A program made the translations under genes and the position numbers. Under the pieces are notes generated by a model. The model saw nothing but the letters and a program-made list of their open reading frames with translations, made no database searches and was not told the origin of the DNA. From CF-162 sp040882565 (GTDB lineage Bacteria > Chloroflexota > Dehalococcoidia > SM23-28-2 > RBG-16-64-32), in contig JBBEAZ010000018.1 of NCBI GenBank assembly GCA_040882565.1, forward strand, positions 55,512 through 119,511: DNA of 64,000 nucleotides. Reading direction: 5' to 3'. Each line of letters begins with the position of its first letter. The first letter of the stretch is position 1. Positions 16,265 to 25,200 of the stretch are shown here, in pieces.

Positions 16265-18679
16265 ATGACCGACCAACCCGCAACCAAGGACGAGCCGAGC
16301 ACTAGCACGCCGCGGCCTGACCAGGTCCTCCCGGAGAAGATGCCGGTCATCCCGAGCGGCTCCAACATCGTCTATCCGCAGCAGCTCATGCCCGTGATGG
16401 CGACCGAGGAGCGCGACGTCAAGGCGATCGACGAAGCCGCCTCCTCCGAAGGCAAGTTCGTCGCGATCTTCGGCGAGCGTGAGCCTCTCGAAGGCGAACC
16501 CGAACTTGGTCTGTACCTGCGCGAGATCGGCACCGCCGCCAGCGTCGTCCGCATGGCGAAGGCGCCCGACGGCGCCGTCCACGCGATCCTCCAGGGCCGC
16601 AGCCGCATCCGCCTCATCTCCGTGGATGACGAGGGTCCGCCGATCATCGCCAGGGTCGAGCCGCTCGAAAACGAGGACGAGAAGAACCTCGAGATCGAGG
16701 CGGCGATGCGCGACGTCTCCGAGTCGTTCGTCCGCGCCGCCAACCTCTCCGACGTCCTGCCGACCGAGATCGCCGGCGCCGTCGCCGACATCACTGACCC
16801 CTCAGGCCTCGCCGACTTCATCGCTGCTAACCTGCCCCTGAACCCCCAGGACCGTTACGACGTACTTACGGAGCTGAACGTTGGCCGCCGCCTGGCGCTC
16901 ATCCGCTCGCTTCTCAAGCATGAGCTCGAAGTCCTCGAAGTCCGCAGCAAGATCAGCTCCGACGTCAAAGGCGAGCTCGACAAGCGCCAGCGCGAGTTCA
17001 TTCTCAGAGAACAGATGCGGGCGATCCAGAAGGAACTGGGCGAAGAGACCAGCCCGGAGCTGAGCGAGCTCAAGGAAAAGCTGCTGGCCGCCGGCCTTCC
17101 CGAGACCGCGCAGAAAGAGGCGGACCGCGAGATCGAGCGTCTCGCCCAGATCCCTTCGATATCCCCCGAATACAACGTCATCCGCACGTACCTGGAGTGG
17201 CTTGCCGACCTGCCCTGGAGCAAGACCACCGAGGACAAGCTGGACATCGCCAACGCCGCGAAGATCCTCGACGAAGACCACTACGGGCTCGAGAAGGTGA
17301 AGCGTCGCATCCTCGACTTCCTCGCCGTGCTCAAGCTCAAGGGCGGCGAGACGCGCGGCCCGATCCTTTGCTTCGTCGGCCCGCCCGGCACCGGCAAGAC
17401 CTCGCTCGGGCAATCGATCGCCCGCGCGCTGGGACGCAAGTTCATCCGCGCGTCGCTCGGCGGCATGCGCGACGAGGCGGAGATCCGCGGCCACCGCCGC
17501 ACCTACGTCGGCGCCATGCCCGGCCGCATCATCCAGGAGCTGCGCCGCGCCGGCTCACGCAACCCGCTGATGATGCTGGACGAGATCGACAAGCTGGGCG
17601 CGGACTTCCGCGGCGACCCGGCGTCAGCCCTGCTCGAAGTCCTCGACCCGGCCCAGAACTCCACTTTCACCGACCACTACCTCGACATCGCCTTCGACCT
17701 CTCGCGCGTGTTCTTCATCGCCACGGCAAACATGATCGACACCATCCCCAGCCCGCTCCTCGACCGCATGGAAGTCATCGAGCTGCCCGGCTACACGGAA
17801 CACGAGAAGCTGGAGATCGGCAAGCGCTACCTCCTGCCCCGCCAGCTCCTGGCCAACGGCATCACCAAAAAGGCCGCCCGCGTGAGCGAAGGCGCGATCC
17901 GTGAAGTCATCCGCTCGTACACACGCGAAGCCGGCGTCCGCAACCTGGAGCGCGAACTCGGCAGCATCTGTCGCGGCGTCGCCCGTAAAGTCGCCGAGGG
18001 GCACAAGGAGCTGGTGTCGGTTACACAAGACACCGTCTCGGATTACCTCGGGCCGCCGCGCTACCGCTGGGAACTCACCCAGGACAAGGACGAGATCGGC
18101 GTCGCCGCCGGTCTCGCCGCGACCTGGGCGGGTGGCGACGTGCTCTTCGTCGAAGCCAGCGCCGTACCCGGCAAGGGCCGCCTGATCCTCACTGGCAAGC
18201 TTGGCGATGTCATGCAAGAGTCAGCCCAGGCCGCCCTAACTTACGCCCGCTCGCGCGCGGAACCGCTTGGCATCTCGCCTGAGTTCTTTGACCAGAACGA
18301 CATCCACATCCACGTCCCCGCCGGCGGCGTGCCCAAAGACGGCCCGTCCGCTGGCGTAACGATGGCGACCGTGCTTGTCTCCGTGATGACGCGGCGCCCG
18401 GTGTACAAAGACGTCGCGATGACCGGCGAGATCACACTCCGCGGCAAGGTTATGCCGGTCGGCGCGATCCGCGACAAAGTGCTCGCCGCCCACCGCGCCG
18501 GCAGCAAGCGCATCGTCCTCCCGCGCGAGAACGAGAACGACCTCCTCGACGTCCCCGAAGAGATCCGCCGCGAACTCCAGTTCATCCTCGTCGACCACGT
18601 CGACGAGGTCCTCAAGGCGACGCTCCACCCCGAAGTCCGCGAAGAGAAGCCCAAGCTGGAACCCCTCGCCGCCAGCTAG
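16265..18679 (+). CDS. lon: ATP-dependent protease Lon (LonA)
   Basis: 804 residues. N-terminal LAN substrate-binding domain, coiled coil with LDKRQREFILREQMRAIQKELGE, AAA+ module with Walker A VGPPGTGKTSLGQSIA and Walker B NPLMMLDEIDKLG, and C-terminal S16 protease with catalytic Ser in PKDGPSAGVTMATVL and the dyad Lys in RGKVMPVGAIRDKVLAAHRAG. Degrades misfolded and regulatory proteins in the cytosol. It directly follows the hsp20 gene. Confidence 0.96.
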   Translation: MTDQPATKDEPSTSTPRPDQVLPEKMPVIPSGSNIVYPQQLMPVMATEERDVKAIDEAASSEGKFVAIFGEREPLEGEPELGLYLREIGTAASVVRMAKAPDGAVHAILQGRSRIRLISVDDEGPPIIARVEPLENEDEKNLEIEAAMRDVSESFVRAANLSDVLPTEIAGAVADITDPSGLADFIAANLPLNPQDRYDVLTELNVGRRLALIRSLLKHELEVLEVRSKISSDVKGELDKRQREFILREQMRAIQKELGEETSPELSELKEKLLAAGLPETAQKEADREIERLAQIPSISPEYNVIRTYLEWLADLPWSKTTEDKLDIANAAKILDEDHYGLEKVKRRILDFLAVLKLKGGETRGPILCFVGPPGTGKTSLGQSIARALGRKFIRASLGGMRDEAEIRGHRRTYVGAMPGRIIQELRRAGSRNPLMMLDEIDKLGADFRGDPASALLEVLDPAQNSTFTDHYLDIAFDLSRVFFIATANMIDTIPSPLLDRMEVIELPGYTEHEKLEIGKRYLLPRQLLANGITKKAARVSEGAIREVIRSYTREAGVRNLERELGSICRGVARKVAEGHKELVSVTQDTVSDYLGPPRYRWELTQDKDEIGVAAGLAATWAGGDVLFVEASAVPGKGRLILTGKLGDVMQESAQAALTYARSRAEPLGISPEFFDQNDIHIHVPAGGVPKDGPSAGVTMATVLVSVMTRRPVYKDVAMTGEITLRGKVMPVGAIRDKVLAAHRAGSKRIVLPRENENDLLDVPEEIRRELQFILVDHVDEVLKATLHPEVREEKPKLEPLAAS

Positions 18680-18820
18680 ACGCCTGGATCGGCGCGGTAG
18701 CCGTCGCCGTTGGCTGGACGACCCCCAATGATCGGGGACGACCCTCTCGGCACGGGCCCCGAAGTCCGCTGCCCGGACGGTCACTCAGCTCATCGAACGC
18801 CTGCGCGGCGTTCACGGCCT

Positions 18821-19141
18821 CTAGGAAGTCTCTGCTTTCGCGGCTTCCTGCTCTTCGAGCCGCAGCTCGACCTCGCGGATCTTGTCGATAAGCTCTCCAT
18901 GACCATGCACTCCCACGACCCCTAGTTGCTTGGCGCGGATCTTCAGGTCGTCGTTGGACCACTGGTCGTACGGGCGGTCGAAGTCCGCGACGCCTGTCGG
19001 ATCGACGTGCGGCGTCTCGGCGTCGATGTGGGGGTGCACTTCGTCTTCTGGCGCAATTACTTCCGGCGTCGGCTCCGCCGCCTGCTCCGGTTTCGCCTCA
19101 ACATCCGTGCTGTGCTCGTTGCCCATGTAGCGTTTCGGCAT
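18821..19141 (-). CDS. small acidic protein with Rho-N/SAP-like C-terminal segment
   Basis: 106 residues; start MPKRYMGNEHSTD chosen because AGGAGG lies 5-6 nt ahead. The first 60 residues are disordered and acidic (KPEQAAEPTPEVIAPEDEVHPHID). The C-terminal part, DLKIRAKQLGVVGVHGHGELIDKIREVELRLEEQ, has the pattern of SAP/Rho N-terminal helix-extension-helix domains that contact nucleic acid. Function unknown. It converges on lon; the 140-bp gap holds nothing else. Confidence 0.7.
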   Translation of the reverse strand: MPKRYMGNEHSTDVEAKPEQAAEPTPEVIAPEDEVHPHIDAETPHVDPTGVADFDRPYDQWSNDDLKIRAKQLGVVGVHGHGELIDKIREVELRLEEQEAAKAETS

Positions 19142-19219
19142 CTTGACCTCCTTGGTCTGACTCCACCGTAGGCCATTGCAGGGCAAACTGGGGGGCGATG
19201 AGTGTTGCGAAACTATCGC

Positions 19220-19322
19220 CTAATCGGGCAACAGCCGCACCAATAACTCGTTCGCCAGGTACTGCCCACGCTCGGTCAGCCGCAAATGTCCATTCGCCCG
19301 CTCCACAAACCCAGCCTCTCGG
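19220..19322 (-). pseudogene. 3' remnant of hemW (radical SAM coproporphyrinogen dehydrogenase-like)
   Basis: The last about 34 codons read GFVERANGHLRLTERGQYLANELLVRLLPD then TAG, the typical HemW C-terminus (LTxRGxxLxNEVxxRLL). Upstream of it the sequence turns directly into the tRNA-Arg downstream region, so the body of the gene is missing here and is not found elsewhere in the window. Probably truncated by rearrangement next to the integrative element. Confidence 0.6.
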
Positions 19323-19365
19323 GAAGAACGTAGATACGACGGACCAACGCGAGAGCTTCTGACTC

Positions 19366-19393
19366 TCGAAGAAAGACCGCCAAATCGGCGGTC
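19366..19393 (-). terminator. intrinsic terminator after left tRNA-Arg copy
   Basis: On the minus strand GACCGCC, loop GATTT, GGCGGTC then TTTCTTC, about 20 nt beyond the tRNA CCA. The left tRNA locus thus has its own upstream promoter-like block and its own terminator. Confidence 0.75.
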
Positions 19394-19414
19394 CGCGAGC
19401 GGAGATTTCGTATC

Positions 19415-19510
19415 TGGCGCCCCGGCCAGGACTCGCCTGCCCGCCGCAGGAGGGAACCCGGAACCTTCTGATCCGAAGTCAGACGCTCTATCCAATTGAG
19501 CTATGGGGGC
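19415..19510 (-). tRNA. tRNA-Arg(TCG) copy with 19-nt hairpin inserted in the T-loop
   Basis: Minus-strand cloverleaf: acceptor GCCCCCA, D arm GCTC/GAGC, anticodon arm TCTGA-CTTCGGA-TCAGA (anticodon TCG), T stem CCGGG/CCTGG, CCA encoded. The T-loop, normally TTCGAGT, reads TTC, 19 extra nt (19435-19453), GAGT. The insert forms a CCTGC/GCAGG hairpin. Acceptor pairs 6 and 7 are also mismatched (C-C, A-C), so this copy may not work as a tRNA. The 3' block is identical to the copy at 28597 apart from the insert. Upstream GAGCAAGATTTATATCTGAA is shared with that copy. Confidence 0.75.
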
Positions 19511-19878
19511 ACTTTTCAGATATAAATCTTGCTCAGAGAGAGACCTTTTCAGGCCGGAAAAAGCCTCACTTGAACTTCTGACTCAGGCGGTGCTGAGCAT
19601 CTGACACTCAGTGTCATTTAGCGTTGCCAGCCCGTCAAGCCTTCTGACTCTCGCCGCGATCGTGGGGCATCTGCTTGGGAAGCAGAAGGCCCGCTTTTCT
19701 TGCCACTCCAGACGCGTTCAGGCAATTTCTGCCTGACAATCGATCGTTTTGAGCATCTGACTCAGGCCCTGCTGAGCATCTGATTGAAGTTTGGATTTCG
19801 GGGTGCCTCGCCGTCAAGCCATCTGACTCCGCAAGCCATCTGACTGTTTTGAATGCGGTGAGGTAACCAGCGCGATCG

Positions 19879-22194
19879 CTACACCAAGTCAAACCGGACA
19901 AAGAACTCCTTCGCCCCGGACGTAACACGAAATGCGTCCATCAAATCGTGTGGTACGGGAACGAATATTCGGTTCTTTGTAATGATCGTCGTAGTCGGAA
20001 ACATACCGCCGCCTGCATGCTCATCACTTAAGGGTTCCTTCAGTTCGATGTCGTAGTACAGGGTGAATTCGCCCGACGCATGGCCAAAAATGTAAATCAC
20101 ACGATGGGATCCCCAAATAATCTTCGTCGTATGTGGTGAGTGAAAAAATGTCCCATCCCTGTTAAATAGGCGGTCGGAAAGCCCAAGGAACATTTCGAAA
20201 TTGTTCAGTTGTGGATACTGAGTCGACGCCAACAGAACCTTCATCTCGGATGAAGCATCCGTGCGGAGGAGGGCTGGGGCCGCACCGTACTGCTGTTCAA
20301 TCTCCTCGGGGGTGGGCGCGGGAGAGCCCATTATATCTGGGATTTGGTCCTCGATCGTGCCTACCTGGGTACTTGTAACGGTTTGAGTGTGTGGTCGAGT
20401 CTTCGCCGTTGATGCATTTAGTATCTCGGCAAAAGTGACATCACCCGCCAGATATTCAGCCAGGAGGGAATCGATCTGTCCGAATTCCGACTCTTCGTAT
20501 CGATAGAGTTCTCGGCTGCGTTGAAGGACCTTCAACAAGGCATCGGCGCCTTCACGAGTGGACGAGGGGACGAGTGACGAGATACGAGGGTAGAGGTGAA
20601 TGCGGACGAAATCCTTCACGAAACCACCAAACACTTCGTAGGCGGTTCGGTGACATTCGATGACTGGTTGAACTATGCTGCTGTCTCTGGCCAGGTAGAT
20701 CTTGCAGTTGGCTTCTGCCCCCTCTACCAGCACTGCAACTCCGTGCGAGATGTCCGCAAACCGAATCTCTGGACTCGGGAAGAGGTAATCCTCGGCCAGG
20801 GTCACACTGACGCGTAGCAAGAGTGCAGCCTCGGCTAGCGTTAAATCTGGACCGTGGTAGATATTCATGAGCGTCGCTTGGTCTGGTACCTCTGCGATTC
20901 CCAGGATTTGGGTGACGTACTGCTGTTGCACGCTTCGCCGGGGATTGCTCTGACTCAAATGAACCACACACGACTCAGCAGACGAGAAAGTCTGGAGGAT
21001 AGCCTGATCCCTCCCGGCATAATAGTGGAGATTCTTGCCTGAGCAATGGGACTGAACCTCTTCAAGAGGAATAGCAACGTCGTCGGGTTTGATTTCGACG
21101 GTCACGCGGCCGGCCAGATCCGTTCTTCCTCGCGACTTAACGTACTCCAGAAAGCGGCTGTTTCGATCAGCAGCATCGGATTTGGAGAGTGCCTCTGAGA
21201 TCAAATCTTCGGTCAGCTGAACAATTTGGTTCACCTGCTCAATGCTTTCTCTGCTCAATGCCTCTCGGCCAGCCGTCGGCTGGAGAATATCCAGGTTCAC
21301 GCACCCGCCGAATTGATAGTGGCCGCTGATCGGCACCGGGGCCAGACCGAAGTAATTGCGGTAACCCATCAGCCGGCCGGCATCTTGAACGAGAAGGATT
21401 TCCCCTCGCACGCTTGAGCCCTGAAGACTGATATTTGTTAATCGTGCGATCACACTGCTGGATTGGTTAACAGAAATGTCGAGTTGCGCTGTACACGCCG
21501 GATTGTCCATCGCAGTGGACAGTAGCTCCGACGCATCCCGCAACTGCGGTTCGAAATCGCCGTCGAATGACTGTTGGCTGATTAGCTCGCCATTAAGGGT
21601 TATCCTGACCGGGAGATAGCGGATGAACTGATTGAGGTAGTCGCGGGCTTGGTCTGGAGATATCTGGACGCCCTGGTCGAGTTTCGCTATCACGGTCGTT
21701 CCAGGTGCCCGACCGTCCTCAGCGCGCGAGAGCGTGATGCAATCCTGTCCTATCTTTAGCTCCCTGCGAACGGCGGTGCTTATGAGTGTAACGTCAGATT
21801 CGATCGCCTTTGTCTCTACTTGCAGTTCCGTACAAACGCCAAAGTTGGCCATTGCGCCGATACCGAAGGTTCCGACAACTCCCGCTTCTCGTGCGAGCTC
21901 AGTGCGTTTGCCACTTGAGCCCGCCTTCCAAAAGTTCTGCCTGAGCACTTCCTCCGTCATGCCTATGCCGTCATCGCTGATCTTGACGACTTCGTTCTCA
22001 ATCGTGATCTCGATTAGGCGCTCCGTGATGGGCACTCCCTGTGCGGAGCAGCGCATTAGCACGGCATCGTAGGCGTTCTGTATGTTTTCCCGCAGTAGAG
22101 CGTTCGAAGAGTCGTATATTTCTTTGGAGAGGATCTCAAGAATCCTAGAAGTCTCTACTTCGAACGAGATTTGGCCCTGAACTGCCTCAGTCAT
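19879..22194 (-). CDS. HSP90-like GHKL ATPase (HtpG-related), island cargo
   Basis: 771 residues. The N-terminal GHKL ATP site is complete: LLRENIQNAYDA (E36, N40), KISDDGIGM (74-79), the lid/Gly motif VVGTFGIGAMANFG (107-119) and APGTTV. The layout follows HSP90/HtpG, but the middle and C-terminal regions are divergent, and the last 130 residues form a beta-rich domain (KIIWGSHRVIYIFGHASGEFTLYYDIEL...ITKNRIFVPVPHDLMD). No membrane segment. Its ATG overlaps the phosphoesterase stop by 4 bp, so the two are translationally coupled. An ATP-driven conformational switch controlling the phosphoesterase is an inference; chaperone activity is not shown. Confidence 0.8.
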   Translation of the reverse strand: MTEAVQGQISFEVETSRILEILSKEIYDSSNALLRENIQNAYDAVLMRCSAQGVPITERLIEITIENEVVKISDDGIGMTEEVLRQNFWKAGSSGKRTELAREAGVVGTFGIGAMANFGVCTELQVETKAIESDVTLISTAVRRELKIGQDCITLSRAEDGRAPGTTVIAKLDQGVQISPDQARDYLNQFIRYLPVRITLNGELISQQSFDGDFEPQLRDASELLSTAMDNPACTAQLDISVNQSSSVIARLTNISLQGSSVRGEILLVQDAGRLMGYRNYFGLAPVPISGHYQFGGCVNLDILQPTAGREALSRESIEQVNQIVQLTEDLISEALSKSDAADRNSRFLEYVKSRGRTDLAGRVTVEIKPDDVAIPLEEVQSHCSGKNLHYYAGRDQAILQTFSSAESCVVHLSQSNPRRSVQQQYVTQILGIAEVPDQATLMNIYHGPDLTLAEAALLLRVSVTLAEDYLFPSPEIRFADISHGVAVLVEGAEANCKIYLARDSSIVQPVIECHRTAYEVFGGFVKDFVRIHLYPRISSLVPSSTREGADALLKVLQRSRELYRYEESEFGQIDSLLAEYLAGDVTFAEILNASTAKTRPHTQTVTSTQVGTIEDQIPDIMGSPAPTPEEIEQQYGAAPALLRTDASSEMKVLLASTQYPQLNNFEMFLGLSDRLFNRDGTFFHSPHTTKIIWGSHRVIYIFGHASGEFTLYYDIELKEPLSDEHAGGGMFPTTTIITKNRIFVPVPHDLMDAFRVTSGAKEFFVRFDLV

Positions 22195-23654
22195 CTCAAT
22201 CTCCCGGAGTACTTCTGACGAATCTCAACTATCGCTGGATTCGTCGATTCCGCCACAAATGGCGATTCCAACAATTCTCGGAGCTGACCCAAACTGTTCT
22301 CTTCTGAAAGCGCATTGGCAACGTACACGACCTCAGCGACGCCGGTCGGCGGATAGTAGAGCTCAATCAGGCCCTTGGTATCGTTAGTTGCCACAAAAGC
22401 GTCCAACAGTATCCTTCGCGCAAGCTCATGATCCGAGAAAGGGCGAAGGAGCTCGACTGCCTTTTCCGGGTCTCCTCCAGAAAGAAGACTTTCGGCCTCT
22501 GCAACTACAGACGCGATGTTCTCCGCTGGACTGTACGCTTGTGGCTGCAAGGAGAAGGGGATGAAACTCGCCCGAGTAGATGGAAAAGCGCCCGGCCCCC
22601 AGATCGGTGAGTTAAAGCTCGTGTTCTGCATTTGTCGGAGATGGAGTGTTCCCGAGAACGTGGTGGTATCTACTTCCACCATATTGTAGGAGTGCGGCTG
22701 CCCACTCGGCAGAACGCCGGGGCCCCCGCAAAGGGTACCTGCGCTTATCACGGTGATCTTACTCTCTATACCAAACTGGAATCGCTCGTCGATGAATTGA
22801 GGTTTATGTTGGTGGCCGTGAAGCGCAAGGCTGAAACCGCAATCGATTAGGACCTGGAGTGTGTCTGCATCCATATAGTCGGTCTGGTCTGGTGGTCCGC
22901 TGGTGCTGTGATGCCAGACAGCGATCTTCAATCGGTTGTTGTAAGAGTCGTCCTCTCGTAGAAGTCGATGTGCGCTGGCGATGCAATCAGGATGAATGCT
23001 CGCGCCCCGATGTAAGGGGTCATTCCCGTAGCAGCTGTTGAACCCTACGATGGTCACTCCGAATTCGGGATAGTCGAACAGGTCGAATTGTTTCCCGGGA
23101 TCGAGCGTGTAGCTCCTGGTATGGCCGTAAAAATTCTGATAGAAGTCTGCAAACGGCTTCATTCTTTCCAGATACCTATCCAAGTCAAAGAGCTCAAAGA
23201 ATGACAAGGTATCCCACGACCATCTCAAACTCGAACCGGGCACGTTGAGGCGCCCAAGGTACTCGGCTTTGACACCCCTGGTCGACTCATCTTCTTCGTC
23301 GAGGCTAATCGGCCTGATCGCCGACATAACATGTGGATAGCTGACGTCGTGATTTCCCGGAACGAGCACAACTCGTCCGTGGTCTCCGCCTAAAAACTCA
23401 TCGGCAAGAACAGATAGCAGACCGCCGACTTCTTCATACTGCAGGTGTAGCGCGTGTTCCGGATCGGGCGTGTTGGGGCGAACTCCCAACACCAAATCGC
23501 CACTGATGACTATCAGATCCGGAGGTCTGATGACTGGTTGTTCGCTGAGGAAGTGCTGTACATCGCGAACGAGCGACTCGCTGAGAGCGTCGTTAGTTAT
23601 TGGGTGCGTGGGATCCCTGTGTAGGTCTGAGATATGAAGAATACTAAGAGCCAT
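22191..23654 (-). CDS. calcineurin-like metallophosphoesterase, island cargo
   Basis: 487 residues. Full binuclear metal set in order: HISDLHRD (7-14), ISGDLV (about 50-55), PGNHD (99-103), AVWHHS, and LHGHQHKP. The catalytic domain covers about residues 1-340. The remaining 150 residues are helical and repeat-like (AEAESLLSGGDPEKAVELLRPFSDHELARRILLDAFVATND), perhaps a TPR-type partner-binding region. Could cleave nucleotides, nucleic acid or phosphoproteins; the sequence does not decide. First gene of the two-gene overlap with the HSP90-like ATPase, the likely functional partner. Confidence 0.85.
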   Translation of the reverse strand: MALSILHISDLHRDPTHPITNDALSESLVRDVQHFLSEQPVIRPPDLIVISGDLVLGVRPNTPDPEHALHLQYEEVGGLLSVLADEFLGGDHGRVVLVPGNHDVSYPHVMSAIRPISLDEEDESTRGVKAEYLGRLNVPGSSLRWSWDTLSFFELFDLDRYLERMKPFADFYQNFYGHTRSYTLDPGKQFDLFDYPEFGVTIVGFNSCYGNDPLHRGASIHPDCIASAHRLLREDDSYNNRLKIAVWHHSTSGPPDQTDYMDADTLQVLIDCGFSLALHGHQHKPQFIDERFQFGIESKITVISAGTLCGGPGVLPSGQPHSYNMVEVDTTTFSGTLHLRQMQNTSFNSPIWGPGAFPSTRASFIPFSLQPQAYSPAENIASVVAEAESLLSGGDPEKAVELLRPFSDHELARRILLDAFVATNDTKGLIELYYPPTGVAEVVYVANALSEENSLGQLRELLESPFVAESTNPAIVEIRQKYSGRLR

Positions 23655-23837
23655 TCCCCGATCGTCCTTGGGCCGTAGATGGGCGGTGCCATCGGACCAC
23701 TCTTGCCATCAATGCTGTTCTTGAGGGCATTTTGTCACGGCGCGGGACGGCACCGCTATGGGACGCTGGCATACCTCAACAAATGCGCGAATACCGCGCC
23801 CCGATTCTTTCGGATGCTTCCGCGATAGGAGAGCTCT

Positions 23838-24332
23838 CTAGCGACACTGAGGGCTTCGTAGATCCGCGAGGGTTCCATCTGCTCGGCGACCTTCCGGTAG
23901 TATCCGAGAACTATGCCGGTCCCTAAGAACGGCTAGGATGTGCCGCGCTAAGTACTCCCGTTTCGTCGTGACGGGATATGCCGGGGAAGCTCTTGAAATC
24001 CTCGCGCGTATTCCTTTGAGGGTTTCTCCGATCCGCTCTGGCGCTCCTCCTTCTCTCCCCTGAGACTCATCTTCGTTAACGAAGTTTTGTCTTTCTTCTC
24101 TTTCGTCTTTCTTGTAAGGCCGGACAATTTTGTCCTCCGAGCCGAGATGCTCTTCTCCTTCTTTCCGGTTGGGGTCTGGGGCTTTCGGTTGAGGAAACCG
24201 ACGAAGTTCTGATGGCGGCGGACTACAAACCGCTTGTCCTTCCGAGAAACCGTTAGGTAAATCGGAGGGCTGATCGGACCCGTTCCCTCTCTTCGCTTCT
24301 TGTTGAGATCGGACGCGTCGGCTCCACGACAT
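23838..24332 (-). CDS. hypothetical, low-complexity charged protein
   Basis: A 164-residue open frame on the cargo strand with a Pro/Glu/Lys/Arg-rich middle (KEGEEHLGSEDKIVRPYKKDEREERQNF) and a possible helical end (TTKREYLARHILAVLRDRHS). No recognised domain, no good ribosome site. It lies between the membrane protein and the phosphoesterase genes, with 183 bp before the latter that hold nothing visible. May be a real divergent gene or only an open frame. Confidence 0.3.
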   Translation of the reverse strand: MSWSRRVRSQQEAKRGNGSDQPSDLPNGFSEGQAVCSPPPSELRRFPQPKAPDPNRKEGEEHLGSEDKIVRPYKKDEREERQNFVNEDESQGREGGAPERIGETLKGIRARISRASPAYPVTTKREYLARHILAVLRDRHSSRILPEGRRADGTLADLRSPQCR

Positions 24333-24364
24333 TCAACCGAAGGTGAGACTGTCTGAGTGTTGTG

Positions 24365-25084
24365 TTAGCGACCAGCTTCAAGGCCCCATCTAATGGGCGC
24401 ATTTCTTCGGATGTCCAATCCATGAAGTAGGACTGTGAGCCAAGCGACAAACGCCGTTACGAGTACGGACGTTGCGAGGCGACCAATCATACCCGTCAAA
24501 TAGACGTATGTTTTGGTATCGGGATCACCGAACAGGCGCTCATCAACGCCCGGAAATATTAAGGCGGCAAGGAACAGGAAGGCCGTCCCCGTCAAGAGTC
24601 CCGTGATGAACTCAAGGCGCCTCTCACGAATCCCGGCGCCTAGCCATTTGTTTGGCAAGACCTGGCCGAAATAGGCGTGATGTTGGCTGTTGGGTTGGAG
24701 GACAACGATTTCTTCTGGAAATTCGAACACGACGTTGACGGAATGGGTCTTTCGGTTGTTGTAGTTCTGAAGATCTCGAACGAAGTTCTCGCAGGCCTGT
24801 TTCAGCCTTCGTGAGTGCTGATTGCGTATGCGGACCACGTAGGTCCCATCATTCGGCTCGGACACGATCGCCCAGGACTTGGTTCGAGGATCTGAAAGGG
24901 TGAATCGATGCCGATCCCTTGCGAGAGGCCGATCCTCCTCTGATACGGTGTCCAAGATTTCCTGCGTGGCCCGAACGACGATATCCGAGTCTTGTGCGGC
25001 AGTCGGCCACCATCTAATTTCCTGAGCCACGACCGCAAACTGGTCGGCGGCAATCTGTGCATCGACGTCAATTCTCGCTCGCAT
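24365..25084 (-). CDS. two-helix membrane protein, island cargo
   Basis: 239 residues; start MRARIDVDAQ selected because GAGGGGGG lies just ahead. About 160 cytosolic residues with a mixed alpha/beta pattern (FTLSDPRTKSWAIVSEPNDGTYVVRIRNQHSRRLKQACENFVRDLQNY) precede two membrane helices (FITGLLTGTAFLFLAALIF and GRLATSVLVTAFVAWLTVLL) and a short Arg-rich tail. No family recognised. N-terminal sensor or effector plus C-terminal membrane hairpin is a layout seen in defence effectors, but this is only an analogy. Confidence 0.7.
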   Translation of the reverse strand: MRARIDVDAQIAADQFAVVAQEIRWWPTAAQDSDIVVRATQEILDTVSEEDRPLARDRHRFTLSDPRTKSWAIVSEPNDGTYVVRIRNQHSRRLKQACENFVRDLQNYNNRKTHSVNVVFEFPEEIVVLQPNSQHHAYFGQVLPNKWLGAGIRERRLEFITGLLTGTAFLFLAALIFPGVDERLFGDPDTKTYVYLTGMIGRLATSVLVTAFVAWLTVLLHGLDIRRNAPIRWGLEAGR

Positions 25085-25200
25085 ATCCCCCCTCTGATTG
25101 CGAACACTATACACCGTTCAAAGGGTCACAAAGAGGGGCGATGGAATCGCGAAAATTGGGGCTGTAGGAGGGGTGACGAGAGTCGGCGCAGTAGACCTGC

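Larger units (their letters stand above)
19356..19846 (+). repeat. array of (C)[AT]TCTGACTC direct repeats, probable integrase arm sites
   Basis: CTTCTGACTC or CATCTGACTC-like words at 19356, 19575, 19598 (CATCTGACAC), 19641, 19754, 19777 (CATCTGATTG), 19820 and 19837 (CATCTGACTG), all in one orientation. Related words occur at the other element end (28527, 28549). They fill the otherwise empty 19511-19878 spacer. Arm-type recombinase binding sites are the best guess; decayed pieces of the tRNA anticodon arm (CTTCTGATCC) are an alternative. Confidence 0.6.

Noticed and set aside
19356..19846. CRISPR array interpretation of the repeated TCTGACTC words.
   Set aside because: Words are about 10 bp, irregularly spaced and without uniform spacers; no cas genes are nearby.
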